From the NCBI GenBank assembly GCA_015999875.1, contig JAECRG010000003.1, forward strand, positions 62,001 through 126,000: a stretch of 64,000 bases of DNA, given 5' to 3'. Shown here piece after piece: positions 18,644 through 27,708 of the stretch. The notes beneath the pieces are model-generated. The model made no database searches. It was not told the origin of the DNA and saw only the letters and a list, made by a program, of their open reading frames with translations. Each line of letters starts with the position of its first letter. Positions within the stretch are counted from its first letter, which is position 1. This stretch comes from Candidatus Saccharimonadota bacterium. GTDB lineage: Bacteria; Patescibacteriota; Saccharimonadia; Saccharimonadales; Saccharimonadaceae. Position numbers and translations under genes: made by a program.

Positions 18644-20507
18644 TTCTTCGTACTCTTTCGCCAAGTCGTATCGAACCTACACCCAGGCCGGCCGTTTGCT
18701 TGCGCACCAATGCTTCGATATCCGTACCACTTGCACGCATCCTAGAAGATAAGCGCAGCAATCCTGCCTTCGCCCTCTCATGTTGTTGCACGCTCATGTC
18801 GCGCTGCACCGCTATATCACTTAGTACATCAAGCGCCACCAAAACATCTTCTGACGACATACTCATATCTTGACGCTCGGTTGCTCGCAGCAACAATAGT
18901 TTATCACCACGAGTTAGACTGGGTCGATTATTTGAGCTACTAAATATAGCGAGTTCAAATACCATATGGCTAGCCTTTTCAAACATGTGATCATCAAGTG
19001 GTATATTCGCAGTGAGCAGTTTTTTACCGTTGCCATATCTTTCATGCAAATCTGAAACACATTTTGTAATCTGTGAGCGATAATAGCCTTCTATCGCATC
19101 TTTATTTCTATCCTTGAAACGTGAGTTGTTGGGCGTATCCCATCCGTTTGCCTCTTTCATACCGGCGAACATTTTGTAGTGCGTGCCGATACGCCGTTCA
19201 ATCTGACCATAGCGCTGTAGTCGACCATCGATACTTTTTTCTACCCATGTTGGATCAACCGTAGTAGCTACAATTTCGTCACCACTAGTTTGCATTACAA
19301 AATCTACCCATGCGTGCCCTGCGGACCTATCTCCTATCACACCCGTTGTGTCGCGGGTATAGCCAGCCATATTGAAGCAGTGGACATTTTTCAGATGTGA
19401 GTTTTGGCTTTTGAGCGCATCAAAAAGCATTTTTGTTGCAGTTGAATAATTACGACACACGCCGAGTGGCGCAACACTTTGTTTAGAGTCTCGCCACATT
19501 CCTTCTCTTAGCAAATCAAGCGAGTTCATAGCATCTGCTTTGTTTGGGTTGCCGTTCGTGGCAGCATAATCATATTGAGTCAGCTCGTACATCATATGTC
19601 CGACCAAATCGATCGCTTGACGAGGTGAGATATTTGCCAAATCACCAGAGTGCAGGCCAAGCGTTTTCATTGCGGCTTTACCCCGTGAATCGTGTTGTGT
19701 AAATTGATCAATTAGCGTGAGCGCTTCTCTGTTCATGTCGTGTGTTCTGGCATATTTCTCATCGACCTTATACGAAGGTAGCTTATGCGCATGCCTATTT
19801 TCGCGTAGTTGATACTGCGTTAGCGCTGGACTAGCACTGGTGTTAATCGAGGATTCTCGCGTTGGCGCCACAAAGTTATCAATACCTGTCAAATGGACTC
19901 GAAAAGGAGCAAAGGAGTCTGGGGCAATAAATTGCAAAGTTACTGCATCGTTCGCATTGAAAAATTCACTACGCTCATATTTTTTAAGTCGCTGGTTTTC
20001 GTAATATTCCTGAGCGACCCGTACTCCAGCGCCCCCAATTCGCGCCTGTCGACGTGATCTTTCTATGTGGTCAAGCTCTTGTACGTACATCTCACGCATC
20101 GAATCATGATGCTCTACATCTTCACTTAAGACTCCTACGAAATCTACCGACTGGATTAAGCCATACTCATCACCTAAAGTTGCACGCTGTCGTTCAAAAC
20201 CATCTCCGACAACACCACCCTGAATACTACCTGCTGAGTCTTTGATTTGATAACGCCCGCCTTGCATTGAATACTCAAGCATAGCGCCAAACTGATCAGG
20301 CCCTCGAAGCACAAACACACTACCACCTGGCTTCGTCGGATTAAATCCGATAGCATACCCGATATTGTTATCTCTATCAAATATTTTTCGATTGCCGCCA
20401 GGACCACTTACTCTAGGCTTGTCATTAGCCTCGAGTGAGAGATTCTGCTGATGTTCTTGGGGTGATGGCATTTTGGTGTTTTTAGTATTGGTACTATCTA
20501 AATACAC
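18630..20507 (-). CDS. Large protein with transglutaminase-like cysteine-protease domain
   Basis: 625 aa (GTG start at 20507; ATG 20471 is an alternative, as the TATAGT at 20511-20516 is only 3 nt from the GTG). A central domain has the transglutaminase/papain-like triad: Cys351 in GVCRNYSTATK, His398 in AGHAWVDF and Asp418 in DPTW. The N-terminal about 230 residues and the C-terminal about 150 helical residues are not recognised. There is no signal peptide or membrane segment, so it seems cytoplasmic. Could be a protease, cross-linking or deamidating enzyme; function unknown. Confidence 0.7.
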   Translation of the reverse strand: MYLDSTNTKNTKMPSPQEHQQNLSLEANDKPRVSGPGGNRKIFDRDNNIGYAIGFNPTKPGGSVFVLRGPDQFGAMLEYSMQGGRYQIKDSAGSIQGGVVGDGFERQRATLGDEYGLIQSVDFVGVLSEDVEHHDSMREMYVQELDHIERSRRQARIGGAGVRVAQEYYENQRLKKYERSEFFNANDAVTLQFIAPDSFAPFRVHLTGIDNFVAPTRESSINTSASPALTQYQLRENRHAHKLPSYKVDEKYARTHDMNREALTLIDQFTQHDSRGKAAMKTLGLHSGDLANISPRQAIDLVGHMMYELTQYDYAATNGNPNKADAMNSLDLLREGMWRDSKQSVAPLGVCRNYSTATKMLFDALKSQNSHLKNVHCFNMAGYTRDTTGVIGDRSAGHAWVDFVMQTSGDEIVATTVDPTWVEKSIDGRLQRYGQIERRIGTHYKMFAGMKEANGWDTPNNSRFKDRNKDAIEGYYRSQITKCVSDLHERYGNGKKLLTANIPLDDHMFEKASHMVFELAIFSSSNNRPSLTRGDKLLLLRATERQDMSMSSEDVLVALDVLSDIAVQRDMSVQQHERAKAGLLRLSSRMRASGTDIEALVRKQTAGLGVGSIRLGERVRRITGE

Positions 20508-20526
20508 AATACTATAATTTTATACT

Positions 20527-21186
20527 TTAGTCAAGTATACCGAAGTCTGTAAGCACTTTTGCACCATCAAGGCGCCAATCAGCAATAGACGTGCGACGAA
20601 GTTGCGTACAATACGCGCCCGTACCAAGCGCCTTGCCGATATCGACAGCCAAACTGCGAATATATGTCCCGCTGCTCACATGTGTACGTATTTTTACTTC
20701 TGGGTATGAATATTCCAGTAACTCAAGACTATATACAGTGACGCTACGTTCTGGTATTTCGACTTCTTTACCATCGCGCGCAAGTTTATATGCACGCACA
20801 CCATCTATCTTGAGGGCACTAAAGATTGGCGGTCGCTGACGGATTTCTCCTGTGAATTGAGCGAGTGCAGTCTCCACATCCGCCCGTGTCGGCACCGCGT
20901 CTGAGATAGCCGTAAGCTCTCCCTCTGGATCTCCAGTAGAGCTCTCTTGTCCGAGTGTAAATGTTGCTTCGTAGACTTTATCGAGCTTGGTATACATACC
21001 AGCATTTTTGCACTCTTTGCCTACGACAAGTATCATCAATCCTGTCGCGAATGGATCAAGTGTACCCGTATGTCCAACCTTGACTTTTTTGTTTGCTTGT
21101 CGCGTCAGCACACGTCGCACGCGCGCTACGACACCAAAACTTGTCATATCACTAGGTTTATCAATAAGAATAATTCCGTCGGTCAT
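20527..21186 (-). CDS. truB: tRNA pseudouridine(55) synthase
   Basis: 219 aa. Makes pseudouridine at position 55 in the tRNA T-loop. Motifs: GIILIDKPSDMTSF at the N-terminus, VGHTGTLDPFATGLM with the catalytic Asp near residue 44, YEATFTLG, and the RPPIFSALKIDG and VSSGTYIRSL segments. Shorter than E. coli TruB because the C-terminal PUA domain is missing, as in many bacteria. A CATTAT -10 (21193-21198) is 6 nt before the ATG. Confidence 0.95.
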   Translation of the reverse strand: MTDGIILIDKPSDMTSFGVVARVRRVLTRQANKKVKVGHTGTLDPFATGLMILVVGKECKNAGMYTKLDKVYEATFTLGQESSTGDPEGELTAISDAVPTRADVETALAQFTGEIRQRPPIFSALKIDGVRAYKLARDGKEVEIPERSVTVYSLELLEYSYPEVKIRTHVSSGTYIRSLAVDIGKALGTGAYCTQLRRTSIADWRLDGAKVLTDFGILD

Positions 21187-21240
21187 AAATCTATAATGTC
21201 ACACTAAAGAGCAACTACGCAAGGCAATCGCATGGTACGA

Positions 21241-21357
21241 TCATCGTGACTGCCATGCAGTAGAATTCGCAAGTTTCTCTTTGTGTGCATACTGACGCGT
21301 ATTTAATCCATCATCAAACACCGCGACACGACCACGGCGGTCAGTCGTCGAGAGCAA
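21241..21357 (-). CDS. Possible 38-codon small ORF in the truB/deacetylase intergenic region
   Basis: Within the 273-bp gap between truB and the deacetylase, a TTG-initiated frame encodes a 38-aa amphipathic peptide (DRRGRVAVFDDG...) preceded by TACACT 8 nt upstream. No Shine-Dalgarno site. It could be a leaderless small gene, the end of a decayed gene, or chance. The rest of the gap holds only the divergent promoters. Confidence 0.25.
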   Translation of the reverse strand: MLSTTDRRGRVAVFDDGLNTRQYAHKEKLANSTAWQSR

Positions 21358-21460
21358 TTTTAGTTAGTGTATTAATAGCCTACCTATACTCACAGTGTCG
21401 TGCAGCAAGGCAGACAAGAATCGCTCACCTACAGATTTCAATTAGCTGTATAATAACTGT

Positions 21461-22150
21461 ATGAAAAAGCTTCTATTTGCTATCTTCGCTCACCCTGATG
21501 ACGAAGCGTTCGGACCAAGTGGCACCCTGGTGCTTGAGGCTCGCAGCGGCACAGAGCTACATCTTGTCACGCTTACAAGTGGTCAAACTGGCCAAAACCC
21601 CGATGGACATGAAGACCTTGGCGTAGTACGACTCATAGAGTGGCACAAAGCAGCCAAATTAATGGGCGCGGCCAAAACCCATTATCTGGGCTACCGCGAC
21701 GGGCAACTTTGCAACAATGTACTCGTAGAGATTCAGGCTCGTTTGATCAAAATTGTCAAAGAAGTTGTCTCACAGCAAGATGAACCATGTGAAGTCGAAT
21801 TTATGACTATCGATGACAACGGTATCACCGGACACATCGACCACACGGTCGCCTCTCGAGCTGCTACATTCGCCTTCTACACGCTCAAAGGGACTGGCAA
21901 TTTACCGCTTACTCGCATTCGCTACGTATGCGCACCGCAAGACGTGTTCCCCACTCATAATATCGACTGGATATACATGCCGGCAGGTCGCACACCCGAG
22001 GAGATTGACGAAGTAGTAGACGCACGCGAAGTGCTCGACACGGTGCGACAAATCATCCGTTGCCACCACACCCAACGTGCAGATGCAGAAGCGCATCTCT
22101 CCGCTCGCGCAGATGCAGTAGCGATCAATCATTTCATCGTCCGTAACTAA
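21461..22150 (+). CDS. PIG-L/LmbE-family deacetylase
   Basis: 229 aa. The zinc-binding AHPDDE motif at residues 10-15 and the later GHIDHTV His pair define the PIG-L (N-acetylglucosaminyl deacetylase-like) family, which deacetylates sugar conjugates such as GlcNAc-PI or mycothiol precursors. Substrate here unknown; a cell-surface glycan is a reasonable guess. TATAAT (21449-21454) ends 6 nt before the ATG, so it is predicted leaderless. Ends in a strong terminator. Confidence 0.88.
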   Translation: MKKLLFAIFAHPDDEAFGPSGTLVLEARSGTELHLVTLTSGQTGQNPDGHEDLGVVRLIEWHKAAKLMGAAKTHYLGYRDGQLCNNVLVEIQARLIKIVKEVVSQQDEPCEVEFMTIDDNGITGHIDHTVASRAATFAFYTLKGTGNLPLTRIRYVCAPQDVFPTHNIDWIYMPAGRTPEEIDEVVDAREVLDTVRQIIRCHHTQRADAEAHLSARADAVAINHFIVRN

Positions 22151-22180
22151 AAACCGTCACTCATATGGTGACGGTTTTTA
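22149..22180. terminator. Bidirectional intrinsic terminator
   Basis: Stem ACCGTCAC (22153-22160) / GTGACGGT (22168-22175), 7-nt loop, with an A-run on one side and a T-run on the other, serving the convergent genes 21461-22150 (+) and 22187-24121 (-). Confidence 0.92.
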
Positions 22181-22186
22181 GTTTGG

Positions 22187-24121
22187 CTACTGCTGGCCAG
22201 GAATCTTGAATTGTTTTGGATCAATCGGGCCCATGTCTTGTGCGGGCGGCAGGTTTGGCGCCTCCGGCAACACGCTACCAAGCTGCTCAGGTGGCAGTGG
22301 TGCTTGCGGCAACTCTGGGGGCTGCGGGCCGAGTGGTGGCAACGATGGAGCTGCTGGAGCAAACTGATTGTTCTGTTGCGGGAAGACTGGTGGCGGTGGC
22401 AATGGTGGAAGCATTGAGAAATCCGGCATTGGTGGTGGCGGTGGTGTCATAGGCGCGCCTGAAATTGCCTGGTTGTCTACCTGTGGTGCAGGCGGCACTG
22501 TCTCGAGGACTGCTACCGGATCAAACGGCTGAGGATCTGGTGAAGCCTGTAGCACGGCATTCACGGCGTCCATAGCAGGGTCACTCGACGGTGCAGCTGG
22601 TACTGCAGACGCGAAGTCCGCACGATTTTGCTGATCGATATCCGCCAATGTGCCTGTAGGTGTTGGCGGCGTAAGTGGAGCAACGGTCTCTAGTGTGTTT
22701 ATTGTCGCAAATGGATCGATAGAAGGCTGTTCACCCGTCTGTCCCGCACCATTGAGTGGCGACTCAAAAATTGGCTGGCTATCACCGACATATTGATTAC
22801 TACCATGGGAGAGGATTGTTTTGTTGCGATCCGTGTCGGCGTTGCGTTTGTCTTGCGCAGCCTGATCGGTAGTTGCGTTAAGTGTACCACCAAATGATGG
22901 TTCGGGTGGATTGTCCCTAGTATCAAGTGGAGACTTGGCCGCGGTAATTTCAAGGGGGGTTTCTTCGGCAAGTTGCCCGATAATTGGAGGTGTCGTGGCA
23001 ATCGGCGCTACAGATGCGAGCTGCTCAGAAAGCATATCTTCTGGCGTTTTGTTTGTTGCAGCCTGTTGTGTAACAGATGCCACGAGATCATCAGTCTCTT
23101 TATCTGCTTCGGCATTGCGATCGGCTTCTGACTTTTTTAACGCTTCTTCGAGCGTCACTAAGCTGTCTGCTTTTGCAGCCGGCTTGGCTTCTTCTGTGCG
23201 CTTAGTCTCGGGTTTTTTCTTTGGAGCTTTGAGCTCTTCGTCCGTATCATCTTTTGCGTGCGCAATACTTAGGCCGTCGTCACGGCGCTTTGGCTGCACA
23301 TCTACAGGAGTGTCGTCAGCAGGTTTTGGAATAGAGCGTTTCTTTCCATCATCTTGAAGTGGTAATTTTGCTCCTTCACGGAGTTTAGATGCGATTAGCT
23401 GCTGGTTAGCTCCAGCTGCCATAAGCTCACCCGCAAGTGACATAGTGCGCGCAGACGTCTTATCGTTGCTGAAGCGATCTGTTGCAGAAACAATACCCGT
23501 CAAAAGCGAGCTTGCTACCTGCGAAGAGATTGGGTGTTCTTCGCTTTGCAAACCATCAGTCAGGCTTGTCACGAGCTCCGACAAGCTACTGGCAGTCTCG
23601 TCTGTCCAGTCGATAGTGCCAAGCGTACTTGCCTGCAAGCCTATGGTCGCTACGCTTGCGTCATGAAAAATCTTGCCATGCGCTGCAAGTGCTTTGTCTA
23701 AGTGATCTTGATCGGTCACACCGAGTGCTATCACCATTTCTACGTTGTAGTCCCCCTGGCTAAATTCGAGATCTTTGTTGGAGATAACTGTCTTGTAGGG
23801 GGTAATAAAGATTTTTACTACATCGCCTTCGACTTTGTAGCGCAGGTGATCGGCTTTATCTTTGTCGAGTGCAATCACAAAGTCGCGCAAGCTGTCGATA
23901 GTCGGCTCGAACGTCTTCTCTGGTTCAAGGAAGTTGATAGCTGGTGGCAGCGCCCCGCTCACGACAGCAGTCGCATGTTTACCCAAATCGTTGAGATATA
24001 CCGTCAGACCTAATGCAGCAGATAGCTCATCGACAGTTGGATTGGTACTCACTGTCACTAGTATCGTATCCGCACCCTGGATAGTATCGACAATTTGCTG
24101 CTTGACGCCTGACTCGTTCAT
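22187..24121 (-). CDS. Degenerate DHH-like protein with long Pro/Ala-rich C-terminal tail
   Basis: 644 aa. Residues about 1-255 resemble the NrnA/RecJ (DHH) fold: a Rossmann-like start (ILVTVSTNPTVDELSAALGL) in the position of the DHH motif I, but without its metal-binding Asp pair. Residues about 260-400 are charged and repetitive; the last about 240 are low complexity with Pro-rich runs (PPPPPM, PPLPPPPV). No signal peptide is clear. Possibly a non-catalytic nucleotide- or RNA-binding scaffold with a flexible interaction tail. Family assignment is by pattern only. Confidence 0.6.
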   Translation of the reverse strand: MNESGVKQQIVDTIQGADTILVTVSTNPTVDELSAALGLTVYLNDLGKHATAVVSGALPPAINFLEPEKTFEPTIDSLRDFVIALDKDKADHLRYKVEGDVVKIFITPYKTVISNKDLEFSQGDYNVEMVIALGVTDQDHLDKALAAHGKIFHDASVATIGLQASTLGTIDWTDETASSLSELVTSLTDGLQSEEHPISSQVASSLLTGIVSATDRFSNDKTSARTMSLAGELMAAGANQQLIASKLREGAKLPLQDDGKKRSIPKPADDTPVDVQPKRRDDGLSIAHAKDDTDEELKAPKKKPETKRTEEAKPAAKADSLVTLEEALKKSEADRNAEADKETDDLVASVTQQAATNKTPEDMLSEQLASVAPIATTPPIIGQLAEETPLEITAAKSPLDTRDNPPEPSFGGTLNATTDQAAQDKRNADTDRNKTILSHGSNQYVGDSQPIFESPLNGAGQTGEQPSIDPFATINTLETVAPLTPPTPTGTLADIDQQNRADFASAVPAAPSSDPAMDAVNAVLQASPDPQPFDPVAVLETVPPAPQVDNQAISGAPMTPPPPPMPDFSMLPPLPPPPVFPQQNNQFAPAAPSLPPLGPQPPELPQAPLPPEQLGSVLPEAPNLPPAQDMGPIDPKQFKIPGQQ

Positions 24122-24222
24122 GAGTGGTAGTTTTCCTTGTTGTTTGTTTTATCTATAGATTTTGATACCACTGTACCATAAGCTTTATTCTCTCGTCAAG
24201 TATATTGTCTCGCTCCTACCCC

Positions 24223-24251
24223 TTTACATTTGTCGACATTTTCTGTATAAT
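24223..24251 (+). promoter_or_regulatory. rpsT promoter
   Basis: -35 TTTACA (24223-24228), 17-bp spacer, -10 TATAAT (24246-24251). The transcript start is near 24258, giving a leader of about 38 nt with AGAGG before ATG 24296. Confidence 0.85.
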
Positions 24252-24295
24252 TCACTCTTGATTGTATTAACAAACTTATAAGAGGTAACTACCCT

Positions 24296-24715
24296 ATGCC
24301 AATCATCAAATCAGCTATCAAACGAATGAAGCAAACCATCAAGCGCAATGAGCGTAATGTTGGTATCAAAAAAGACATCAAAACAGCCAACAAAGCCTTT
24401 GCTGCAAAGCCGACTGCTGACACTGCATCAAAAGCTCAAAGCGAGCTCGACAAAGCTGTCAAAAAAGGCCTTATCAAAAAAGGTACAGCAAACCGTCGCA
24501 AAGCCGCTATCGCTCGTACCGCAAAAGAAGCTGGCGTAAAACCTGCTACAGCTAAAAAAGCTGCGGCAAAGACTACGACTGCAAAACCAGCTGCAAAGAA
24601 AGCTCCTGCTACAAAAGCCGCTCCTAAAAAAGCCGTAGCAGCAAAGCCTGCCGCTAAACCAATAGCTAAAAAAGCTCCTGCGAAGAAGCCAGCTGCAAAG
24701 AAAACTACAAAATAG
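24296..24715 (+). CDS. rpsT: 30S ribosomal protein bS20 with histone H1-like tail
   Basis: 139 aa. Residues 1-80 are a standard bS20 (MPIIKSAIKRMKQ..., AFAAKPTADTASKAQSELDKA, KKGLIKKGTANRRKAAIAR), which binds 16S rRNA. Residues 81-139 are an extra tail almost entirely Ala, Lys, Pro and Thr with repeated PAAKK/AKKAP units like histone H1 C-termini, well beyond the usual length of about 86-90 aa. The tail likely binds nucleic acid nonspecifically. Strong promoter, SD site and terminator make it a self-contained unit convergent with holA. Confidence 0.93.
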   Translation: MPIIKSAIKRMKQTIKRNERNVGIKKDIKTANKAFAAKPTADTASKAQSELDKAVKKGLIKKGTANRRKAAIARTAKEAGVKPATAKKAAAKTTTAKPAAKKAPATKAAPKKAVAAKPAAKPIAKKAPAKKPAAKKTTK

Positions 24716-24731
24716 TAGTTAGGTTGCATAC

Positions 24732-24760
24732 ATAGCCCCTTATTGGGGCTATTTTATTTG
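24732..24760 (+). terminator. rpsT terminator
   Basis: Stem ATAGCCCC (24732-24739) / GGGGCTAT (24745-24752) with loop TTATT followed by a T-rich run; the run overlaps the end of convergent holA. Confidence 0.9.
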
Positions 24761-25647
24761 GTGAGCGCTATCTCAATCTGTAGCCACGGATCAACTGAAC
24801 TTGACTTGAGACCGATGTCTGCAATTGCAAGCGACTCTACGACAACTTTGAGTTTAGTGCGGTCTACGCCTGCCGCTAAACCCGCGAGATTGCGCAATAC
24901 ATAAGGACTAACACTAAGATCACTAGCTATCTCGCTCTGAGATTTACCCGATAATACTATGCCAGCAAGTGCAAATGTCTGCGACGCAAGCAAACCTACT
25001 GTCATGTATGGGTCGTTTTCTAAACGTAGTGTGCGGATCATCGCTCGCACATTGCTCGCGTCACCTGCGAGCGAAGCAGCGAGTAGTTCAAACACGTTTT
25101 CGTGCGGAGTCGTCTCGATATGAGCTTCGACTACCTCACGACTCACCTCGCCTAAGACGGCGAGCTGTCGAAGTGTATTGAGTAGCTGATACTGCTCAGT
25201 GCCTCGACGTACGACGATTTCTCTCGCCGCATCACGAGAAAGCGCAATCCCATCCGACGAAGCGGTATCGAGCAACCATTTCTCTGCCTTCAACGCATCG
25301 CGCTCAGTCCATGCGGTAAATACACGCACATCAGCTTGCTTAGCAAGTGCCTTGTAGGATTTGGTGCGCTTATCAACTTTTGGCTCAACAAGTACAAGTG
25401 TTGTGTCACTTGGTTTGTCGAGCCAGCGAGCGAGTCCCTCCCAGACGGTAGTATTTTCATTTAGGCGTTTGATAACCACAAGTCGATTTGCGCTAAACAA
25501 AGAAACTCCACTGAAAATATCCGTGAGATTACGTGGATCGAGCGAGTCAGCATCAAGCTGCTCTGCCTCTCCATCAAACTCAACAACGATCCGACCGAGC
25601 TCCCGGTCTATCTCATAAAAGTTATCACCTGTCAGTAGAATAATCAC
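24754..25647 (-). CDS. holA: DNA polymerase III delta subunit
   Basis: 297 aa. Clamp-loader subunit that opens the beta clamp. Family features: MIILLTGDNFYEIDRE start, LFSANRLVVIKRL near residue 55, TLVLVEPKVDKRTKSYKAL, and the helical C-terminal collar domain. Neighbouring rpsT is a common arrangement in bacteria. Start is GTG 25647: TATACT (25655-25660), inside the end of the upstream gene, lies 7 nt before it, predicting a leaderless GTG message. Confidence 0.87.
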   Translation of the reverse strand: MIILLTGDNFYEIDRELGRIVVEFDGEAEQLDADSLDPRNLTDIFSGVSLFSANRLVVIKRLNENTTVWEGLARWLDKPSDTTLVLVEPKVDKRTKSYKALAKQADVRVFTAWTERDALKAEKWLLDTASSDGIALSRDAAREIVVRRGTEQYQLLNTLRQLAVLGEVSREVVEAHIETTPHENVFELLAASLAGDASNVRAMIRTLRLENDPYMTVGLLASQTFALAGIVLSGKSQSEIASDLSVSPYVLRNLAGLAAGVDRTKLKVVVESLAIADIGLKSSSVDPWLQIEIALTK

Positions 25648-25652
25648 TCTAC

Positions 25653-25985
25653 TCAGTATACGCCACCGCGTGATGCGCGCTCTGTTTTTTCTATCAACTC
25701 GAGTATTTGAGCCGAGTGTCCGAAACTATTTTGAAGATGGCGCTCTGCTAGAAGTACCTCCAACTCGTCAATTGCCCTACTCACAACCCCGCTTTCAACA
25801 TTTAGTCCCAGTGCAATCTCCTCGACGGACTTACTATGGCAGAGATATGGAGTAAGAAATTTCTGCACATCTAATGGACTGAGCAGCTGTACTGCCCGCC
25901 GATACGCATCTGCCAACGGCAAACCTCCATATTTAGCCATGGCGACAGCTTCGGGACCAGATACTATTTTTGGCAATTCGGACAT
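25653..25985 (-). CDS. Small hypothetical protein with helix-turn-helix-like segment
   Basis: 110 aa, all-helical in appearance. A SVEEIALGLNVESGVVSRAIDELEVLL segment (residues about 53-79) looks like an HTH or RNA polymerase-associated helix pair, but no family is recognised. Its start lies inside the 3' end of mutM (22-bp overlap at 25985; ATG 25940 is the alternative). Its UGA stop, with further in-frame UGAs behind, shows that UGA is a real stop here. Confidence 0.62.
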   Translation of the reverse strand: MSELPKIVSGPEAVAMAKYGGLPLADAYRRAVQLLSPLDVQKFLTPYLCHSKSVEEIALGLNVESGVVSRAIDELEVLLAERHLQNSFGHSAQILELIEKTERASRGGVY

Positions 25986-26830
25986 ATATGAGTTCCTCTA
26001 CCTGCCCACTTGATCTTTTCTATAGTCGTACCGCAGCGCGGACACGCCAGTCCCTCACGACGGAACACGCGTGCAAAGTCCATATAGCTCCCCCGCTTCC
26101 CCTCTGCATTGACATAGTTTTTATCTGTACTCCCGCCTTTTTCTATGGCAAGATTCATTACATCCCTCAATTCATGGTAGAGCACTGTAAATTCACCATG
26201 AGTTACGTCTGAGACTTTACGCTTAGGACTAATCCTTGCGCCCCACAAGCTCTCGTCTGCGTAGATATTACCCACGCCCGCCACGACAGTCTGGTCAAGT
26301 AGCGCCGCCTTAATATTGGTATTTTTGCGCCGAGCAAAACGCATGATAAATTGCTCGGGAGTAAAATCGGCATCGAGTGGCTCAGGGCCGACCTTCTTCA
26401 TAAAATCAATGTTCGGCACTTCTATTGTTGGAATTAGTTTAACCCAACCAAACTTGCGCTGATCGTTGAAATAGAGCCATGAATTGTCAGTAAATTCAAT
26501 CATGACGCGCGTAGAGCGATCGGGTAGTTCACCGATGAGCGAATCATTTGGATGACCAGCACCAAACACCTGATCACCACGATACACAAGTTGACCTGTC
26601 ATCTTGAGATGGATGACCAAGGTATAGCCTGTCGCAAGATCTATAAGCAACACTTTTGCACGGCGGCGCACTGCCCTGATTTCTGCGTGTATCATAAATT
26701 CCTCGACATCGCCCTGAGCGTTCGGAAAGCTCTTCGGAGAGTCAAGCACGCCGACACTTCGAATTACGCGACCAATTATCAATGTCTCTAGCCCACGTCG
26801 GACAGTCTCTACTTCTGGGAGTTCTGGCAT
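25964..26830 (-). CDS. mutM: Formamidopyrimidine-DNA glycosylase
   Basis: 288 aa. Removes 8-oxoguanine and FaPy lesions. The catalytic MPELPEVETVRRGL N-terminus (Pro2, Glu3), the VIHLKMTGQL strand, NDQRKFGW, the GVGNIYADE helix-two-turn-helix and the C-terminal zinc finger (CPRCG...CPNCQ) are all present. TATAAT (26837-26842) lies 6 nt upstream of the ATG. Downstream small gene overlaps. Confidence 0.96.
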   Translation of the reverse strand: MPELPEVETVRRGLETLIIGRVIRSVGVLDSPKSFPNAQGDVEEFMIHAEIRAVRRRAKVLLIDLATGYTLVIHLKMTGQLVYRGDQVFGAGHPNDSLIGELPDRSTRVMIEFTDNSWLYFNDQRKFGWVKLIPTIEVPNIDFMKKVGPEPLDADFTPEQFIMRFARRKNTNIKAALLDQTVVAGVGNIYADESLWGARISPKRKVSDVTHGEFTVLYHELRDVMNLAIEKGGSTDKNYVNAEGKRGSYMDFARVFRREGLACPRCGTTIEKIKWAGRGTHICPNCQK

Positions 26831-26868
26831 AGATCTATTATACGATGATGACCTCTTTCACACCAAGC

Positions 26869-27708
26869 TTAGAGCAACAATGCGCCTATAAGTACAATAA
26901 GACTTACTACGCGCACTCCAATACCGATTATATGACGGCGTCTCGTAGTAGTGGTGCCGGCTGTTGCCGAGATGACAAATGGCAACATAGCGATAGCTCG
27001 TATAGCCGTAGGTGCAAGGCCAATGATAAGTAGATACATACTCATGAAAATCACCGCTGCTCTGCCAAAAGACAATGTCTGCGCTTCGCCATTTACATCT
27101 ACCGGACTGATGTTGAGCCATCCAAAAAGTTGCTCCAACGGTCGACTCAGTAGTGGCGGTAGCCCCAGACTAGCAATTGATGACTTTGGCTGGCCTACCT
27201 CCACGCCAGGCGTCGGAGTGCCAATTGTTATTGTCGCGTCTTCTGTCGGGGCCACTCCTGTGGGTGTTGTTTCGCCGGTCGACGGCTGAGTAGGTGGCGC
27301 CGTGTAAGTAATTACACTAGTTGCCTCACCGTTCTCACCGTCACAGCTATTAATGGCTTCGACACGAACAGTGTGCGTACCAATTGGCAACTGTAGCATA
27401 CCGCTATAAGCACTCTGCCCTATTGTAAGCGGTAAGATACTGTCGAACTCGCCATCAACATATATCTCGATTTGGTTTGCTTGATTAACACTACCCTTGA
27501 TTGCAACTGGATTACTCGTAACAGTACTGTCGTTTACCGGCTGATCGATACTGATCGTCGAAGCGGGTACGCAAATCGTTGCGTACACATTGGTTTGAGC
27601 ATGAGCTGATACCGCGAGAGATAACACCAAAAGTAGACTCACCAGGAAGCCACAGCTAGCGACAACTGCGAGAAGGTGCCTATCGTTTCTTACGACGAAG
27701 GACTGCAT
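26869..27708 (-). CDS. Secreted/membrane protein with Ig-like domain and C-terminal membrane spans
   Basis: 279 aa. N-terminal signal or anchor segment (residues about 12-37, ending AHAQT), then an extracellular Ig-like beta domain (STISIDQPVNDSTVTSNPVAIKGS...GTHTVRVEAINSCDGENG) with two Cys, a Thr/Pro-rich linker (residues about 135-170), then about three membrane segments in the last 85 residues. Overlaps the preceding DUF916-like gene by 29 bp and closes the five-gene surface operon; probably a membrane partner of the secreted paralogues. Confidence 0.7.
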   Translation of the reverse strand: MQSFVVRNDRHLLAVVASCGFLVSLLLVLSLAVSAHAQTNVYATICVPASTISIDQPVNDSTVTSNPVAIKGSVNQANQIEIYVDGEFDSILPLTIGQSAYSGMLQLPIGTHTVRVEAINSCDGENGEATSVITYTAPPTQPSTGETTPTGVAPTEDATITIGTPTPGVEVGQPKSSIASLGLPPLLSRPLEQLFGWLNISPVDVNGEAQTLSFGRAAVIFMSMYLLIIGLAPTAIRAIAMLPFVISATAGTTTTRRRHIIGIGVRVVSLIVLIGALLL

